The notes under the pieces are model-generated. The model made no database searches. It was not told where the DNA came from and saw nothing but the letters and a program-made list of their open reading frames with translations. The position numbers were made by a program, and so were the translations under genes. From Lachnospiraceae bacterium (GTDB lineage Bacteria > Bacillota > Clostridia > Lachnospirales > Lachnospiraceae), in the NCBI GenBank assembly GCA_017513005.1, contig JAFWDM010000042.1:1-41278 (forward strand): a stretch of 41,278 nt of DNA. Direction: 5' to 3'. Shown here one piece after another: positions 15,892 to 23,544 of the stretch (position 1 is the stretch's first letter; the number at the start of each line of letters is the position of its first letter).

Positions 15892-16027
15892 GTTCTCATC
15901 CTTTCTCTGTCTCCGCTCCAATGCCGTGGACCGGGCACTCCGAAGAGTCGGCCTGCAGCATTCCGATTCCGGTCTTATTGCATTCCGGCCGCTGACCGGG
16001 TCTTTCTCCTCCCGCGCGCCGGAAACT

Positions 16028-16063
16028 ACTCCCTATTATAGGGAGTGCCTGTCTAAAAGTCAA
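16028..16063 (-). promoter_or_regulatory. scfA promoter with a palindrome over the -10
   Basis: On the minus strand, TTGACT (16063-16058), a 17-bp spacer and perfect TATAAT (16040-16035). The start is near 16028, giving a leader of about 137 nt before scfA. A palindrome ACTCCC-N7-GGGAGT (16028-16046) is centred on the -10 box, which is a classic operator position. Confidence 0.85.
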
Positions 16064-16093
16064 CGCCGTGATAAGTACTCCTATCCGCGTCTG

Positions 16094-17554
16094 CTATTCG
16101 CGCAGACAGCGGATTACCGCCCGCTGCGCCCGGCGGTACACAGACAGGCCTTCTGCCTGTGCACGCAAAAGCAGCCTGCAGTGTTCTCCTGTTATGACCT
16201 CTCCGGGTACCAGAAAGGGAATGCCCGGAGGATAAAAGTAGAGATATTCCGCACAGACTTTCCCTGCCGCGTCGGATACGGGCACTTCTTCCGTATCCTG
16301 CGACGCCGCTTCCGCCATGGTACAGACGGCTGCAGACCGGATCCCCGCCAACCCGGAAAGGACCGAAGGCGCCGGAGGAGGCAGCTCTTTTCCTGCCCCA
16401 TCCGCCCCCGTCTCTGCATCCAGCTGCAGCAGGGCCGCAGCGAGCCGGTCCAGGGCGTCCTCCTCGTCGCAGGGGCTTGTCATGGCCAGGACAAAGGCAT
16501 CATTGGACATCTCCGTTTCCATCCGGTAACGCTCCCGCAGCACAAGGGCCAGCTCTTTACCGGTCATCCCTGCCCCGCGCGCATCGATCAGGATCTTTCC
16601 GGGATCAAAAACGGGGGCGGCATCCCACGCGGTATGCCCGGGGATGCGGATCCTTTGCAGACCGCGGACCGCCGCGTCAAAGCGTCCGATCCGCAGCGCC
16701 CACTGCGCAAAAAGTACCTCTCCCCGGTCCCGCAGGATCCCTGTACAGCCATCCAGGGAAGCCAGAAGCGGATAAGAGGGAGAGCTCGTCTCAAAAACAT
16801 CGAGTTCCTTCTCGATCCGGCGGGGATCCACACGGCTCCCCTGCAGATGCAGAAGGGCTGTCTGTGTCAGGCTGGGGAGCGTTTTATGGGGACTCTGCAC
16901 GACGACATCCGCGCCGCAGGCGATCGCCCCCGCCGGAAATCCCGCCTCTTCGGAGAGCGGCAGCAGATGCGCGCCGTGCGCCTCGTCCACCAGCACCGGG
17001 ATATTGCGGGCATGACATACCTCGCAGATCCCGCGGATCCCGGAGAGGATCCCCTCATAGGTCGGGCTGGTCAGGATCAGGGCCCGGGCCAGGGGATGCT
17101 TTTTCAGTGCAGCCTCTACCTGTGCGGCGCTGATCCCGCCGCAGATCTCCAGGCCGGGCACTGCGTCCGGAAAGATCCAGTGTACGCGAAAACCCGCCAG
17201 TTCAAGCGCATGGCAGACCGCCTTGTGACAGTTTCGTGCGCACAGCACCTCACTCCCCCGCCGGGCCAGGGCGCGTATCCCTGCCAGCAGTCCGCAGGTG
17301 CTGCCGTTTACCACATACCAGGTCCTTTCCGCCCCCCAGAGCGCCGCAGTGCGCTGCATAGCCTCCCGCAGGATACCCCGGGCGTCGTGCAGATCATCTG
17401 TCCCCGGCACTTCCGTCACATCCAGGGTGTAAGGCAGACCGGGCGCAGGCGCCATGCGTCGTTTATGGCCCGGCATATGAAAGGGGTACAGTCCCCCGGC
17501 GTTATATTTCTCCAGCTGCGACTGGAGAATGCAGATCGAATCATCTCTGGTCAT
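16094..17554 (-). CDS. Orn/Lys/Arg decarboxylase family PLP enzyme
   Basis: This 486-residue fold-type I PLP enzyme is of the Orn/Lys/Arg decarboxylase major-domain family and removes CO2 from a basic amino acid to give a diamine or agmatine. Features are the N-terminal FHMPGHKR, NGSTCG near the phosphate site, DEAHGAH, and the PLP lysine Lys224 in SPHKTLPSLTQ. The C-terminal region has YPPGIPFLVPGE, typical of the short form found in Bacillus and Clostridia. Which amino acid is used cannot be told from sequence. The ribosome site GGAGG is 13 nt upstream. It ends about 30 bp before the scfA promoter. Confidence 0.9.
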   Translation of the reverse strand: MTRDDSICILQSQLEKYNAGGLYPFHMPGHKRRMAPAPGLPYTLDVTEVPGTDDLHDARGILREAMQRTAALWGAERTWYVVNGSTCGLLAGIRALARRGSEVLCARNCHKAVCHALELAGFRVHWIFPDAVPGLEICGGISAAQVEAALKKHPLARALILTSPTYEGILSGIRGICEVCHARNIPVLVDEAHGAHLLPLSEEAGFPAGAIACGADVVVQSPHKTLPSLTQTALLHLQGSRVDPRRIEKELDVFETSSPSYPLLASLDGCTGILRDRGEVLFAQWALRIGRFDAAVRGLQRIRIPGHTAWDAAPVFDPGKILIDARGAGMTGKELALVLRERYRMETEMSNDAFVLAMTSPCDEEDALDRLAAALLQLDAETGADGAGKELPPPAPSVLSGLAGIRSAAVCTMAEAASQDTEEVPVSDAAGKVCAEYLYFYPPGIPFLVPGEVITGEHCRLLLRAQAEGLSVYRRAQRAVIRCLRE

Positions 17555-17590
17555 AGTCGCGCTGCCGCCTCCATTCCATGATAAAGAGAA

Positions 17591-17612
17591 GGCGGAGACA
17601 ACCGTCTCCGCC
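17591..17612 (-). terminator. Probable terminator downstream of mscL
   Basis: GGCGGAGAC (17591-17599) pairs perfectly with GTCTCCGCC (17604-17612) around a 4-nt loop. On the minus strand it is followed by TTCTCTTTAT, a moderate U-rich tract. It lies 104 bp past the mscL stop and just before the decarboxylase gene. Confidence 0.7.
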
Positions 17613-17715
17613 CTTTCGGATCAAAATGTGTTAAACGACCGGTTCTGTACCGGGCTGAAAAAGATGTCGGACCTGCCCGGCAGAGCGTTCAGGCTTCGCC
17701 GGATCCGGGAAGATC

Positions 17716-18162
17716 TTACGCCTCCTGGGCAGCGATCTCTTCTGCGGAGAGCTGCAGCTCAGAGCCGCAGTGCAGGCACTTGCAGGCGCCGATCGGGATG
17801 TCCTCACTCTTGCAGTAAGGGCACATCTTGGTCGTGGGAGCCTCTTCTTCCTGCTCCTTTTTGAGTTTGCCGGCCGCGGTATTCATGGCCTTGATAATGG
17901 AAAAGAGTATGAAGGCCATGATCAGGAAATTGATGATCGCATTGATGAAGTTGCCGATCTTCAGGGAAGCGTCGCCGACCAGCGGGATCACGATGTTGCT
18001 GAAATCCATGCCGCCCGCACAGCCGAGGATCGGGTTGATCACGTCCTCTACAAGGGAAGTGACGATCGCTGTGAAGGCTCCGCCGATAATGATACCGACG
18101 GCCATATCCATGACGTTTCCACGGCTGATGAACTCTTTAAACTCACTCATAAAATTCTTCAT
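17716..18162 (-). CDS. mscL: Large-conductance mechanosensitive channel with C-terminal zinc ribbon
   Basis: This 148-residue protein is MscL, the homopentameric inner-membrane safety valve that opens on hypo-osmotic shock. The N-terminal helix (FKEFISRGNVMDMAVGIIIG) and first transmembrane helix carry the family signature, and the second helix spans about 70-93. After the cytoplasmic linker, where MscL normally ends in a helical bundle, this protein has a zinc-ribbon-like tail with Cys114, Cys117, Cys129 and Cys132 (CPYC and CLHC). The start at 18162 has AGAGGTG upstream; the longer in-frame start adds 28 basic residues not seen in MscL. Confidence 0.93.
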   Translation of the reverse strand: MKNFMSEFKEFISRGNVMDMAVGIIIGGAFTAIVTSLVEDVINPILGCAGGMDFSNIVIPLVGDASLKIGNFINAIINFLIMAFILFSIIKAMNTAAGKLKKEQEEEAPTTKMCPYCKSEDIPIGACKCLHCGSELQLSAEEIAAQEA

Positions 18163-18293
18163 ACTTACACCTCTTTTCCGGATCCTGCGCACTATGCAGC
18201 AAATGCGCTTCATCCCTCTTTTTCTGCCTCGCAGCGGCATTTTCATGCCCTGCTGTCACCAATGCAATGCTCTGAAAGCCACATTTGCATACT

Positions 18294-18321
18294 ATTGTAA
18301 CAGGTTTTTGCAAAACCACAA
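18294..18321 (-). promoter_or_regulatory. Candidate mscL promoter
   Basis: On the minus strand TTGTGG (18321-18316), a 16-bp spacer and TACAAT (18299-18294). The start would be near 18287, about 125 nt before mscL. Confidence 0.45.
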
Positions 18322-18406
18322 CGGGTTTTTATTTTTTCTTTAGAATCATTCGCGATGAACAGGGAGGGATTTTATATTTTTTTAAGAAATGCCGGCAAAA
18401 GGGGCC

Positions 18407-18787
18407 CTACCCGATCTGCCGCAGGGCCTCCATGACCTCCCGGTAATCACGGCGCAGGGCCGGCATCAGAGCCCGGGTCTGCCGGACATCCGCCTCTCGA
18501 AGAGCTTCTGTCACGGCACTGGCGGACGCATACAGGCGCTTGAATCCCAGGTTCAGACATACGCCCTTGAGCGTATGTGCCGCGCGGAAGGCTTCGCGCA
18601 GGACCGCTTCGGACACTTCTTCGAAGGGCTCCTCCGCCTTCTCCGGGAATACGGCTTCAACCCCGTCAAAGGAGGGGTCTTTCGGAAACATATGCAGGAA
18701 TCTCGCTGTCCTCTCCTCTGACAGGAAACGGGCCAGTACTTCCTCGTAATTTCCGCCGGTACATTCATAAAACTCTCTGATCGTCAT
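18407..18787 (-). CDS. Histidine phosphotransfer (HPt) domain protein
   Basis: This 126-residue protein is a stand-alone HPt domain. The core AAHTLKGVCLNLGF (His71 the phospho-acceptor) matches the HPt signature, followed by two predicted helices. Such proteins relay phosphate between hybrid histidine kinases and response regulators. No kinase or regulator is in the window, so the partner must be encoded elsewhere. The start at 18787 follows a purine-rich GGGGGA. It lies 95 bp downstream of the LCP gene on the same strand and may be co-transcribed with it. Confidence 0.88.
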   Translation of the reverse strand: MTIREFYECTGGNYEEVLARFLSEERTARFLHMFPKDPSFDGVEAVFPEKAEEPFEEVSEAVLREAFRAAHTLKGVCLNLGFKRLYASASAVTEALREADVRQTRALMPALRRDYREVMEALRQIG

Positions 18788-18882
18788 TTCATCCCCCTTC
18801 TTAGCACTTGTGGCGTATCATCCTCCAGTCCGCCGTATTGTGAAGCCTCACGCGATTGAAGTCATGAGAGTCCGCCGTATTC

Positions 18883-20355
18883 TCAATAATACATACCTAT
18901 GTAATCGCTGCGCATCGCGGCCTCTTCGGACAAAATGTAATCCTCTTCGCCGAACAGGAACGCATGGAGCCACCGCACATTGTCCGCCAGTGTGAGCGGA
19001 AGGACATAGTCGCCGTCCTCCCAGGTGTTGCCGAAACCGCGGTAGTCCTCCTGCGGGAGACCGCCCGTTCCTGCCAGCTCCAGGCTCTGGGCCTTCAGGA
19101 TCAGCCCCACGATCTCCCCGGAGGAAAGCGATGTCGCCATGTCTCCGACCACACTGTTGGCGACCTCCACCAGTGTCGCGGGGGAAGCTTCTTTTGCCTT
19201 CTCGAGCGTTTTTTCCAGGACGGTGCGCTGCCGCTCCGCCCGGCGGAAATCATCTCCCGCGGTATAGCGGATCCGGCTGTAGGCCGTCGCCTGGATGCCG
19301 GTCACCCTGACCAGCCCCGTCTCCTCGACCGGCGTATCCTCGGTCCCCAGTTCCACGTGCATATCATGCACATACTGGTTCAGATATTCGCGCTCCTCTT
19401 CATCGATCTCCAGCTCGATCCCGCCGAGCGCATCGATGGTGTGGGCGAGGCCCTCAAAACCGACCGTCACGAAATCCAGGATATTGAGGTCCAGATTCCG
19501 GTTCAGCATCGTGATGGCCTGTGCCGGACCTCCGAGCGCGTAAGCGGTATTGGCCTTCGTGTAATAGCCGTCCCCCACTTCCAGCATCGTATCCCTGTAA
19601 ACGGAGACAAGCTTTATCTGCCCGGTTTTTTCATGGATCGAACAGATCATGATCGAATCGCTCCGGTTATCCCCCTCGAGCAGGTCCCCGGACCTCGAAT
19701 CCACACCGAACAGGGCAATGTTCAGATATCCCTGCATCAGCTCATCATTCTTGACTTTCGAGGAGATCCCCGGCAGCAGCTGCTCCTCCAGGTCCACGGA
19801 ATTTACCCGCTGCATCTCCAGGACGTCCCGCACCTTGTAAAAGAGGACGCCTCCCACGATCACCAGAAGCAGCAGCACGATCACAAACAGCCGCAGAAGG
19901 ATCCCCAGGATCCCCCTCTTCTTCCTGCGCCGCTTTCCCGCGGGATTTGCTTCCCGCGGATCGACAAAGCCCTGCCGGTTTCCCCGGCTTCCGTCCCGCG
20001 GATCTGCAGAGACCTGCCGGTTTTCCCGGCTTCCGTCCCACGTACCTACGGAACCCTGCCGGTTTTCCCGGCTGCCAGTCCGTTGCTGCCTGCCGTTACC
20101 GGCGGCCTGCGGCCTGCCTGTTTCCCGGCTGACCGGCCTGCCGGTCCTCACCGCGCCGCCTCTTTGTGACCCGGACCCGGCCCTTCCCGCCGGACCCGCA
20201 GCCCTTTTCCCGGACCGGCCGGTATTTTCCCGGTCCCGGGCACGGGCATACTCCTCATAGTCCTCTTCGTCTTCCAGATACTCCCGGTATTCCTCCCGGG
20301 CGCTTCTGTTTTTTCTTCTATATTCCTTATATTCCTCAGAATCTGAAAAAGCCAT
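18883..20355 (-). CDS. LytR-CpsA-Psr (LCP) family cell-wall ligase
   Basis: This 490-residue LCP protein belongs to the family that transfers anionic polymers from lipid carriers to peptidoglycan. The first 145 residues are cytoplasmic: a Glu/Tyr/Arg-rich start, then Gly/Arg-rich sequence with three copies of a GSRxNRQ repeat. One transmembrane helix spans about 148-172. The LCP domain (about 205-400) shows LFGVDSR, NRSDSIMI, VYRDTM, DALGGIELEI and YSRIRYTAGDDFRRAERQR with the conserved arginines. The start at 20355 has AAGAGGTG; an in-frame GTG at 20361 overlaps that site. It is transcribed from a consensus promoter divergent from the symporter gene. Confidence 0.93.
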   Translation of the reverse strand: MAFSDSEEYKEYRRKNRSAREEYREYLEDEEDYEEYARARDRENTGRSGKRAAGPAGRAGSGSQRGGAVRTGRPVSRETGRPQAAGNGRQQRTGSRENRQGSVGTWDGSRENRQVSADPRDGSRGNRQGFVDPREANPAGKRRRKKRGILGILLRLFVIVLLLLVIVGGVLFYKVRDVLEMQRVNSVDLEEQLLPGISSKVKNDELMQGYLNIALFGVDSRSGDLLEGDNRSDSIMICSIHEKTGQIKLVSVYRDTMLEVGDGYYTKANTAYALGGPAQAITMLNRNLDLNILDFVTVGFEGLAHTIDALGGIELEIDEEEREYLNQYVHDMHVELGTEDTPVEETGLVRVTGIQATAYSRIRYTAGDDFRRAERQRTVLEKTLEKAKEASPATLVEVANSVVGDMATSLSSGEIVGLILKAQSLELAGTGGLPQEDYRGFGNTWEDGDYVLPLTLADNVRWLHAFLFGEEDYILSEEAAMRSDYIGMYY

Positions 20356-20419
20356 TATCACCTCTTCCGACTGTCACGGTCTGCATGCAAATCTGTGAAA
20401 AGATAAAGTAAGTGAAAGG

Positions 20420-20448
20420 ATTATAACGGTTTAACATAAATTACTCAA
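20420..20448 (-). promoter_or_regulatory. Sigma-A promoter of the LCP gene
   Basis: On the minus strand TTGAGT (20448-20443), a 17-bp spacer and perfect TATAAT (20425-20420). The start near 20413 gives a leader of about 58 nt. It is back-to-back with the symporter promoter 35 bp away. Confidence 0.8.
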
Positions 20449-20482
20449 CCGGCCCCGCACATTGTTTACAAAAAAATTCTTA

Positions 20483-20511
20483 TTGACAATCGATGTACTG
20501 CTTACTATAAT
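20483..20511 (+). promoter_or_regulatory. Perfect sigma-A promoter of the symporter gene
   Basis: TTGACA (20483-20488), a 17-bp spacer and TATAAT (20506-20511) match the consensus at every position. The start near 20518 leaves a leader of about 180 nt before the symporter ATG. Short direct repeats GCGTCTAA occur near 20530 and 20538. Confidence 0.9.
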
Positions 20512-20556
20512 CTGCTTCAGGGCTTTAAAGCGTCTAAGCGTCTAAGCGTGAAAGTG

Positions 20557-20633
20557 ATGAAAACAGCGGGGAAAAGCCGTACGAATGCCGTGCCTGCACA
20601 GGCATTCGTGAGGCCTTGACGAGCGGTTTTCAT
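20557..20633 (+). ncRNA. Structured 5' leader of the symporter mRNA
   Basis: An outer stem ATGAAAAC (20557-20564) with GTTTTCAT (20626-20633) encloses a perfect 9-bp hairpin ACGAATGCC (20581-20589) with GGCATTCGT (20601-20609). The inner loop can alternatively form TGCC/GGCA. A bulged AAGCC/GGCCTT helix lies between. I do not recognise a known riboswitch class, and there is no U tract, so control would be at translation or by RNA stability. Confidence 0.55.
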
Positions 20634-20677
20634 ACTCTTCTGTTTCAACATTACCACTCTTCTGTTTCAACATTACC
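20634..20677 (+). repeat. Two exact 22-bp tandem repeats before the symporter ribosome site
   Basis: ACTCTTCTGTTTCAACATTACC is present twice with no gap (20634-20655 and 20656-20677). The sequence is unstructured and pyrimidine-rich and ends just before the AAGGAGG ribosome site, so it may be a translation enhancer or a recent slippage duplication. Confidence 0.95.
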
Positions 20678-20697
20678 ACAAGGAGGGAAAGATCACC

Positions 20698-22239
20698 ATG
20701 TTTTTGAAAATCCTGCTGCTCCTGATATTCTTCAGCGTCATGATCGGAGTCGGCATTTACAGCCGCCAAAAAGCCGGGAGCGTGACGGATTACGTCCTGG
20801 GCGGCCGCGAAGTCGGTCCCTGGATCACGGCATTCGCCTACGGCACCTCGTATTTCTCCTCGGTCGTGTTCGTTGGATATGCAGGGCAGTTCGGATGGAA
20901 GTATGGTCTTTCCTCCACATGGATCGGCCTGGGGAATGCCTTCATCGGATCCCTGCTGGCCTGGCTGATCCTCGGCCGGCGCACCCGCGTCATGACCCAG
21001 AAGCTGGATTCGCGCACCATGCCCGACTTTTTCGGCAAGCGGTTCCAGTCCAAAGCGCTGCAGATCGCGGGCAGCACGATCGCCTTTATCTTTCTGATCC
21101 CCTATACATCTTCGATCTACAACGGTCTCTCCCGTCTGTTCGGGATGGCCTTTGACATTCCCTACAGCGTCTGCCTGCTGGTCATGGCAGTCCTGACCGG
21201 TGTCTATGTCATCGTCGGCGGCTACATGGCCACTGCACTCAATGACTTCATCCAGGGGATCATCATGCTCTTCGGCATCTGCGCGGTCATCCTCGCCGTC
21301 CTGAACGGGCACGGCGGCTTCCAGAATGCGATCCATGAGCTCTCCCTGATCCCGGCGGATGATGTGGCGGTCCCCGCCCTGCAGGGAAGCCAGGGCCTTC
21401 TGGCCAGCTTTTTCGGTCCCGACCCCGTGAACCTTCTGGGCGTCATCATCCTGACCTCCCTCGGTACCTGGGGCCTTCCTCAGATGGTGCACAAGTTCTA
21501 TGCCATCAGGGATGAAAAGGCGGTCCAGACCGGCACGATCGTCTCCACCTTCTTCGCGGTCATCGTCGCAGGCGGCTGCTATTTCCTGGGCGGATTCGGG
21601 CGTCTGTTTGATTCCCCCGCGATCTATAAAGCCGACGGCACCATCGCCTACGATTCCATCGTCCCGCAGATGCTCTCCACCCTGCCCGACATTCTGATCG
21701 GTATCGTCATCGTCCTGGTCCTGTCCGCGTCGATGTCCACGCTCTCCTCGCTGGTCCTCACCTCGAGTTCCACGCTGACCCTGGACTTCCTCAAGGAGAC
21801 CTTCGTGAAGGATATGTCCGAGAAGACGCAGCTTGTCGTCATGCGCGTGCTGGTCGCCTTCTTCATCATCCTCTCCGTGGTCATCGCCCTCAACCCTCCC
21901 ACCTTCATCGCACAGCTGATGGGTATTTCCTGGGGCGCGCTGGCCGGCGCCTTCCTGGCGCCCTTTATGTACGGCCTCTACTCCAAGCGGATCTCCAAGG
22001 CCTCCGTATGGGCCTGCTACATCTCCGGTGTGGGGATCACCGTTTCCAATATGTTCCTGCACTTCATCAAGTCCCCCATCAACGCGGGCGCGGCAGCCAT
22101 GATCGCGGGCCTCATCATCGTCCCGGTCGTGAGTTTCCTCACCCCCGCTCCGGACAGGGACTACGTCGACGAAGTCTTCTCCTGCTATGAGCAGACCGTC
22201 ACCGTCCGCAGGATCCACTCCCTGGAGGAGGAAGCCTGA
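20698..22239 (+). CDS. Sodium:solute symporter (SSF/SLC5 family)
   Basis: This 513-residue membrane protein belongs to the sodium/solute symporter family, which includes PutP, PanF and sugar/vitamin importers. About 13 hydrophobic segments are visible. Family marks are the early DYVLGGREVGPWITAFAYGTSYFSS, the YVIVGGYMATALNDFIQG segment, and SASMSTLSSLVLTSSSTLTLD, where Ser/Thr residues line the Na+ site. The substrate cannot be assigned; the overall pattern is closest to the PutP-like branch. AAGGAGG precedes the ATG at 20698. The gene stands alone, with a perfect promoter, a structured leader and its own terminator. Confidence 0.92.
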   Translation: MFLKILLLLIFFSVMIGVGIYSRQKAGSVTDYVLGGREVGPWITAFAYGTSYFSSVVFVGYAGQFGWKYGLSSTWIGLGNAFIGSLLAWLILGRRTRVMTQKLDSRTMPDFFGKRFQSKALQIAGSTIAFIFLIPYTSSIYNGLSRLFGMAFDIPYSVCLLVMAVLTGVYVIVGGYMATALNDFIQGIIMLFGICAVILAVLNGHGGFQNAIHELSLIPADDVAVPALQGSQGLLASFFGPDPVNLLGVIILTSLGTWGLPQMVHKFYAIRDEKAVQTGTIVSTFFAVIVAGGCYFLGGFGRLFDSPAIYKADGTIAYDSIVPQMLSTLPDILIGIVIVLVLSASMSTLSSLVLTSSSTLTLDFLKETFVKDMSEKTQLVVMRVLVAFFIILSVVIALNPPTFIAQLMGISWGALAGAFLAPFMYGLYSKRISKASVWACYISGVGITVSNMFLHFIKSPINAGAAAMIAGLIIVPVVSFLTPAPDRDYVDEVFSCYEQTVTVRRIHSLEEEA

Positions 22240-22284
22240 CGCGAAGGCAGGCAGACGGCGGGCACGCGCTGTAAATCAAAAAGG

Positions 22285-22324
22285 ACCGGGCAGGAGGAAT
22301 CCGGTATTCCTCCCGCCCGGTTTT
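22285..22324. terminator. Bidirectional terminator after the symporter gene
   Basis: ACCGGGC (22285-22291) pairs with GCCCGGT (22315-22321) and GGAGGAAT with ATTCCTCC, with one mismatch, around a 5-nt loop. It is followed by T residues on the plus strand and preceded by an A run, serving both the symporter gene and the converging ATPase operon. Confidence 0.88.
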
Positions 22325-22355
22325 CATGTTCTTACATCCTGTCACGCCCGGTTCT

Positions 22356-23540
22356 TCACGTTTTCTGATAGGAGTTCACAAACTGCAGCCGCAGTTCGCC
22401 GTCCTCCAGTGTCCAGCCGGACAGACTGCGCCGGCAGAAAAGGTCCGGAAGGCGCAGACGCCGCACTTCATTGCGGACATACAGGATGAGGTCATCCCCC
22501 TCCTTTTCCGCGCGGATCTCCTCCGGTCCGGCATAGGGCAGGAAAACGGCCAGAGTCCGGATCCCGCTGTGCGGATCATATTCCTCCCGGAATGCGGCTG
22601 CGCAGCAGAAGATCTCCGCAGGATCCTCTTTTCCGTAGAGTTCCTGCGCCGCTTTTTCCAGAGCGGGAACGCCCCGGATCTCCTCCGGCTGGAGCAGGAG
22701 GAAAAAATGTCTCCTGCCCGGAAAGCTCTCCGCAGCCAGCTGCAGACTCTCCCGCTGCATCTCTCTCCACCCGTCAAAGTATCCCTTCATCGCTTCCTCC
22801 GGATAGATTTTGTTGATACAGACCGCGTCCACGCCGAAATCATACTGGTTGATCCAGGTAAAGCTTCTTCGGGCCTCCTGCAGGACGATCCGTTCCGGCG
22901 TCGTCACGATCCGCATGCTGGTGATGTCCCGGTCCCGCAGGATCTTCTGGAGCACATTGAGCCGCCTGATCAGGGTGTCGAATTCCGCAAAGACCAGGTC
23001 GCGGGGTTTGGGAACCGTCGTGCGGCGGGTGATCAGCCCGCCGAACACACCTGTGAAACCCCTGATCATGGGCAGCAGCCGGTCCGCAAGCACCGAGAGC
23101 TGTTCCGGGTAGCGCAAAAGCGAGAGCGTTTCGCCCGTCGGGGCGCAGTCCACCACGAGGACATCGTGGCGGTCCTCCTCATAAGCCTCCAGGATCCGGA
23201 TCAGCGAACACAGCTCCTCCAGCCCCGGAAACAGCAGCACTTCATCCGCCTCGATCCCGCCCTCCGCCTTCCGGGCGATGAGCTGCCGCAGATAGTCCTG
23301 CAGGGCCCCCCAGGCCCGCCGGCTCTCCCTCGTCTGATCGATCTCCAGTGCCTCCAGTCCCGGAAAGATCTCCTGCGGCTCCGGACCCAGGTTCCTGCAC
23401 AGGGAGTCCCCCAGGCTGTGCGCCTGGTCCGTACTCATGAGCAGGACTTTCCTGCCCGTCCGCGCGATCCGCACTGCAGTCGCAGCCGCGATACTCGTCT
23501 TCCCGACACCGCCCTTTCCGGTGTAAATAAGGATCCTCAT
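22356..23540 (-). CDS. ArsA/Get3-like ATPase (second of a tandem pair)
   Basis: This 394-residue P-loop ATPase is of the ArsA/TRC40/Get3 family. It starts MRILIYTGKGGVGKTSIAAA (deviant Walker A), with a TDQAHSLGD switch I region and DCAPTGETLSLLRYPE switch II. The C-terminal 90 residues look like the HSP20-like domain appended to bacterial ArsA-like proteins. It has a single ATPase domain. The start at 23540 is 4 bp after the upstream paralogue's stop, implying translational coupling; a longer in-frame start would overlap that gene. No arsB, arsR or arsD is present, so arsenite export is not supported by context. Cargo is unknown. Confidence 0.85.
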   Translation of the reverse strand: MRILIYTGKGGVGKTSIAAATAVRIARTGRKVLLMSTDQAHSLGDSLCRNLGPEPQEIFPGLEALEIDQTRESRRAWGALQDYLRQLIARKAEGGIEADEVLLFPGLEELCSLIRILEAYEEDRHDVLVVDCAPTGETLSLLRYPEQLSVLADRLLPMIRGFTGVFGGLITRRTTVPKPRDLVFAEFDTLIRRLNVLQKILRDRDITSMRIVTTPERIVLQEARRSFTWINQYDFGVDAVCINKIYPEEAMKGYFDGWREMQRESLQLAAESFPGRRHFFLLLQPEEIRGVPALEKAAQELYGKEDPAEIFCCAAAFREEYDPHSGIRTLAVFLPYAGPEEIRAEKEGDDLILYVRNEVRRLRLPDLFCRRSLSGWTLEDGELRLQFVNSYQKT

Positions 23541-23544
23541 CTGT

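Noticed and set aside
14258..17581. Open frame of 1107 codons on the plus strand
   Set aside because: It runs antisense through scfB, scfA and the decarboxylase, all with clear family motifs. It arises from GC-rich codon bias and has no recognisable domains.
20542..22218. Open frame of 558 codons on the minus strand opposite the symporter gene
   Set aside because: The sequence is a Gly/Asp/His-rich shadow of a strongly recognised transporter; no ribosome site or family match.
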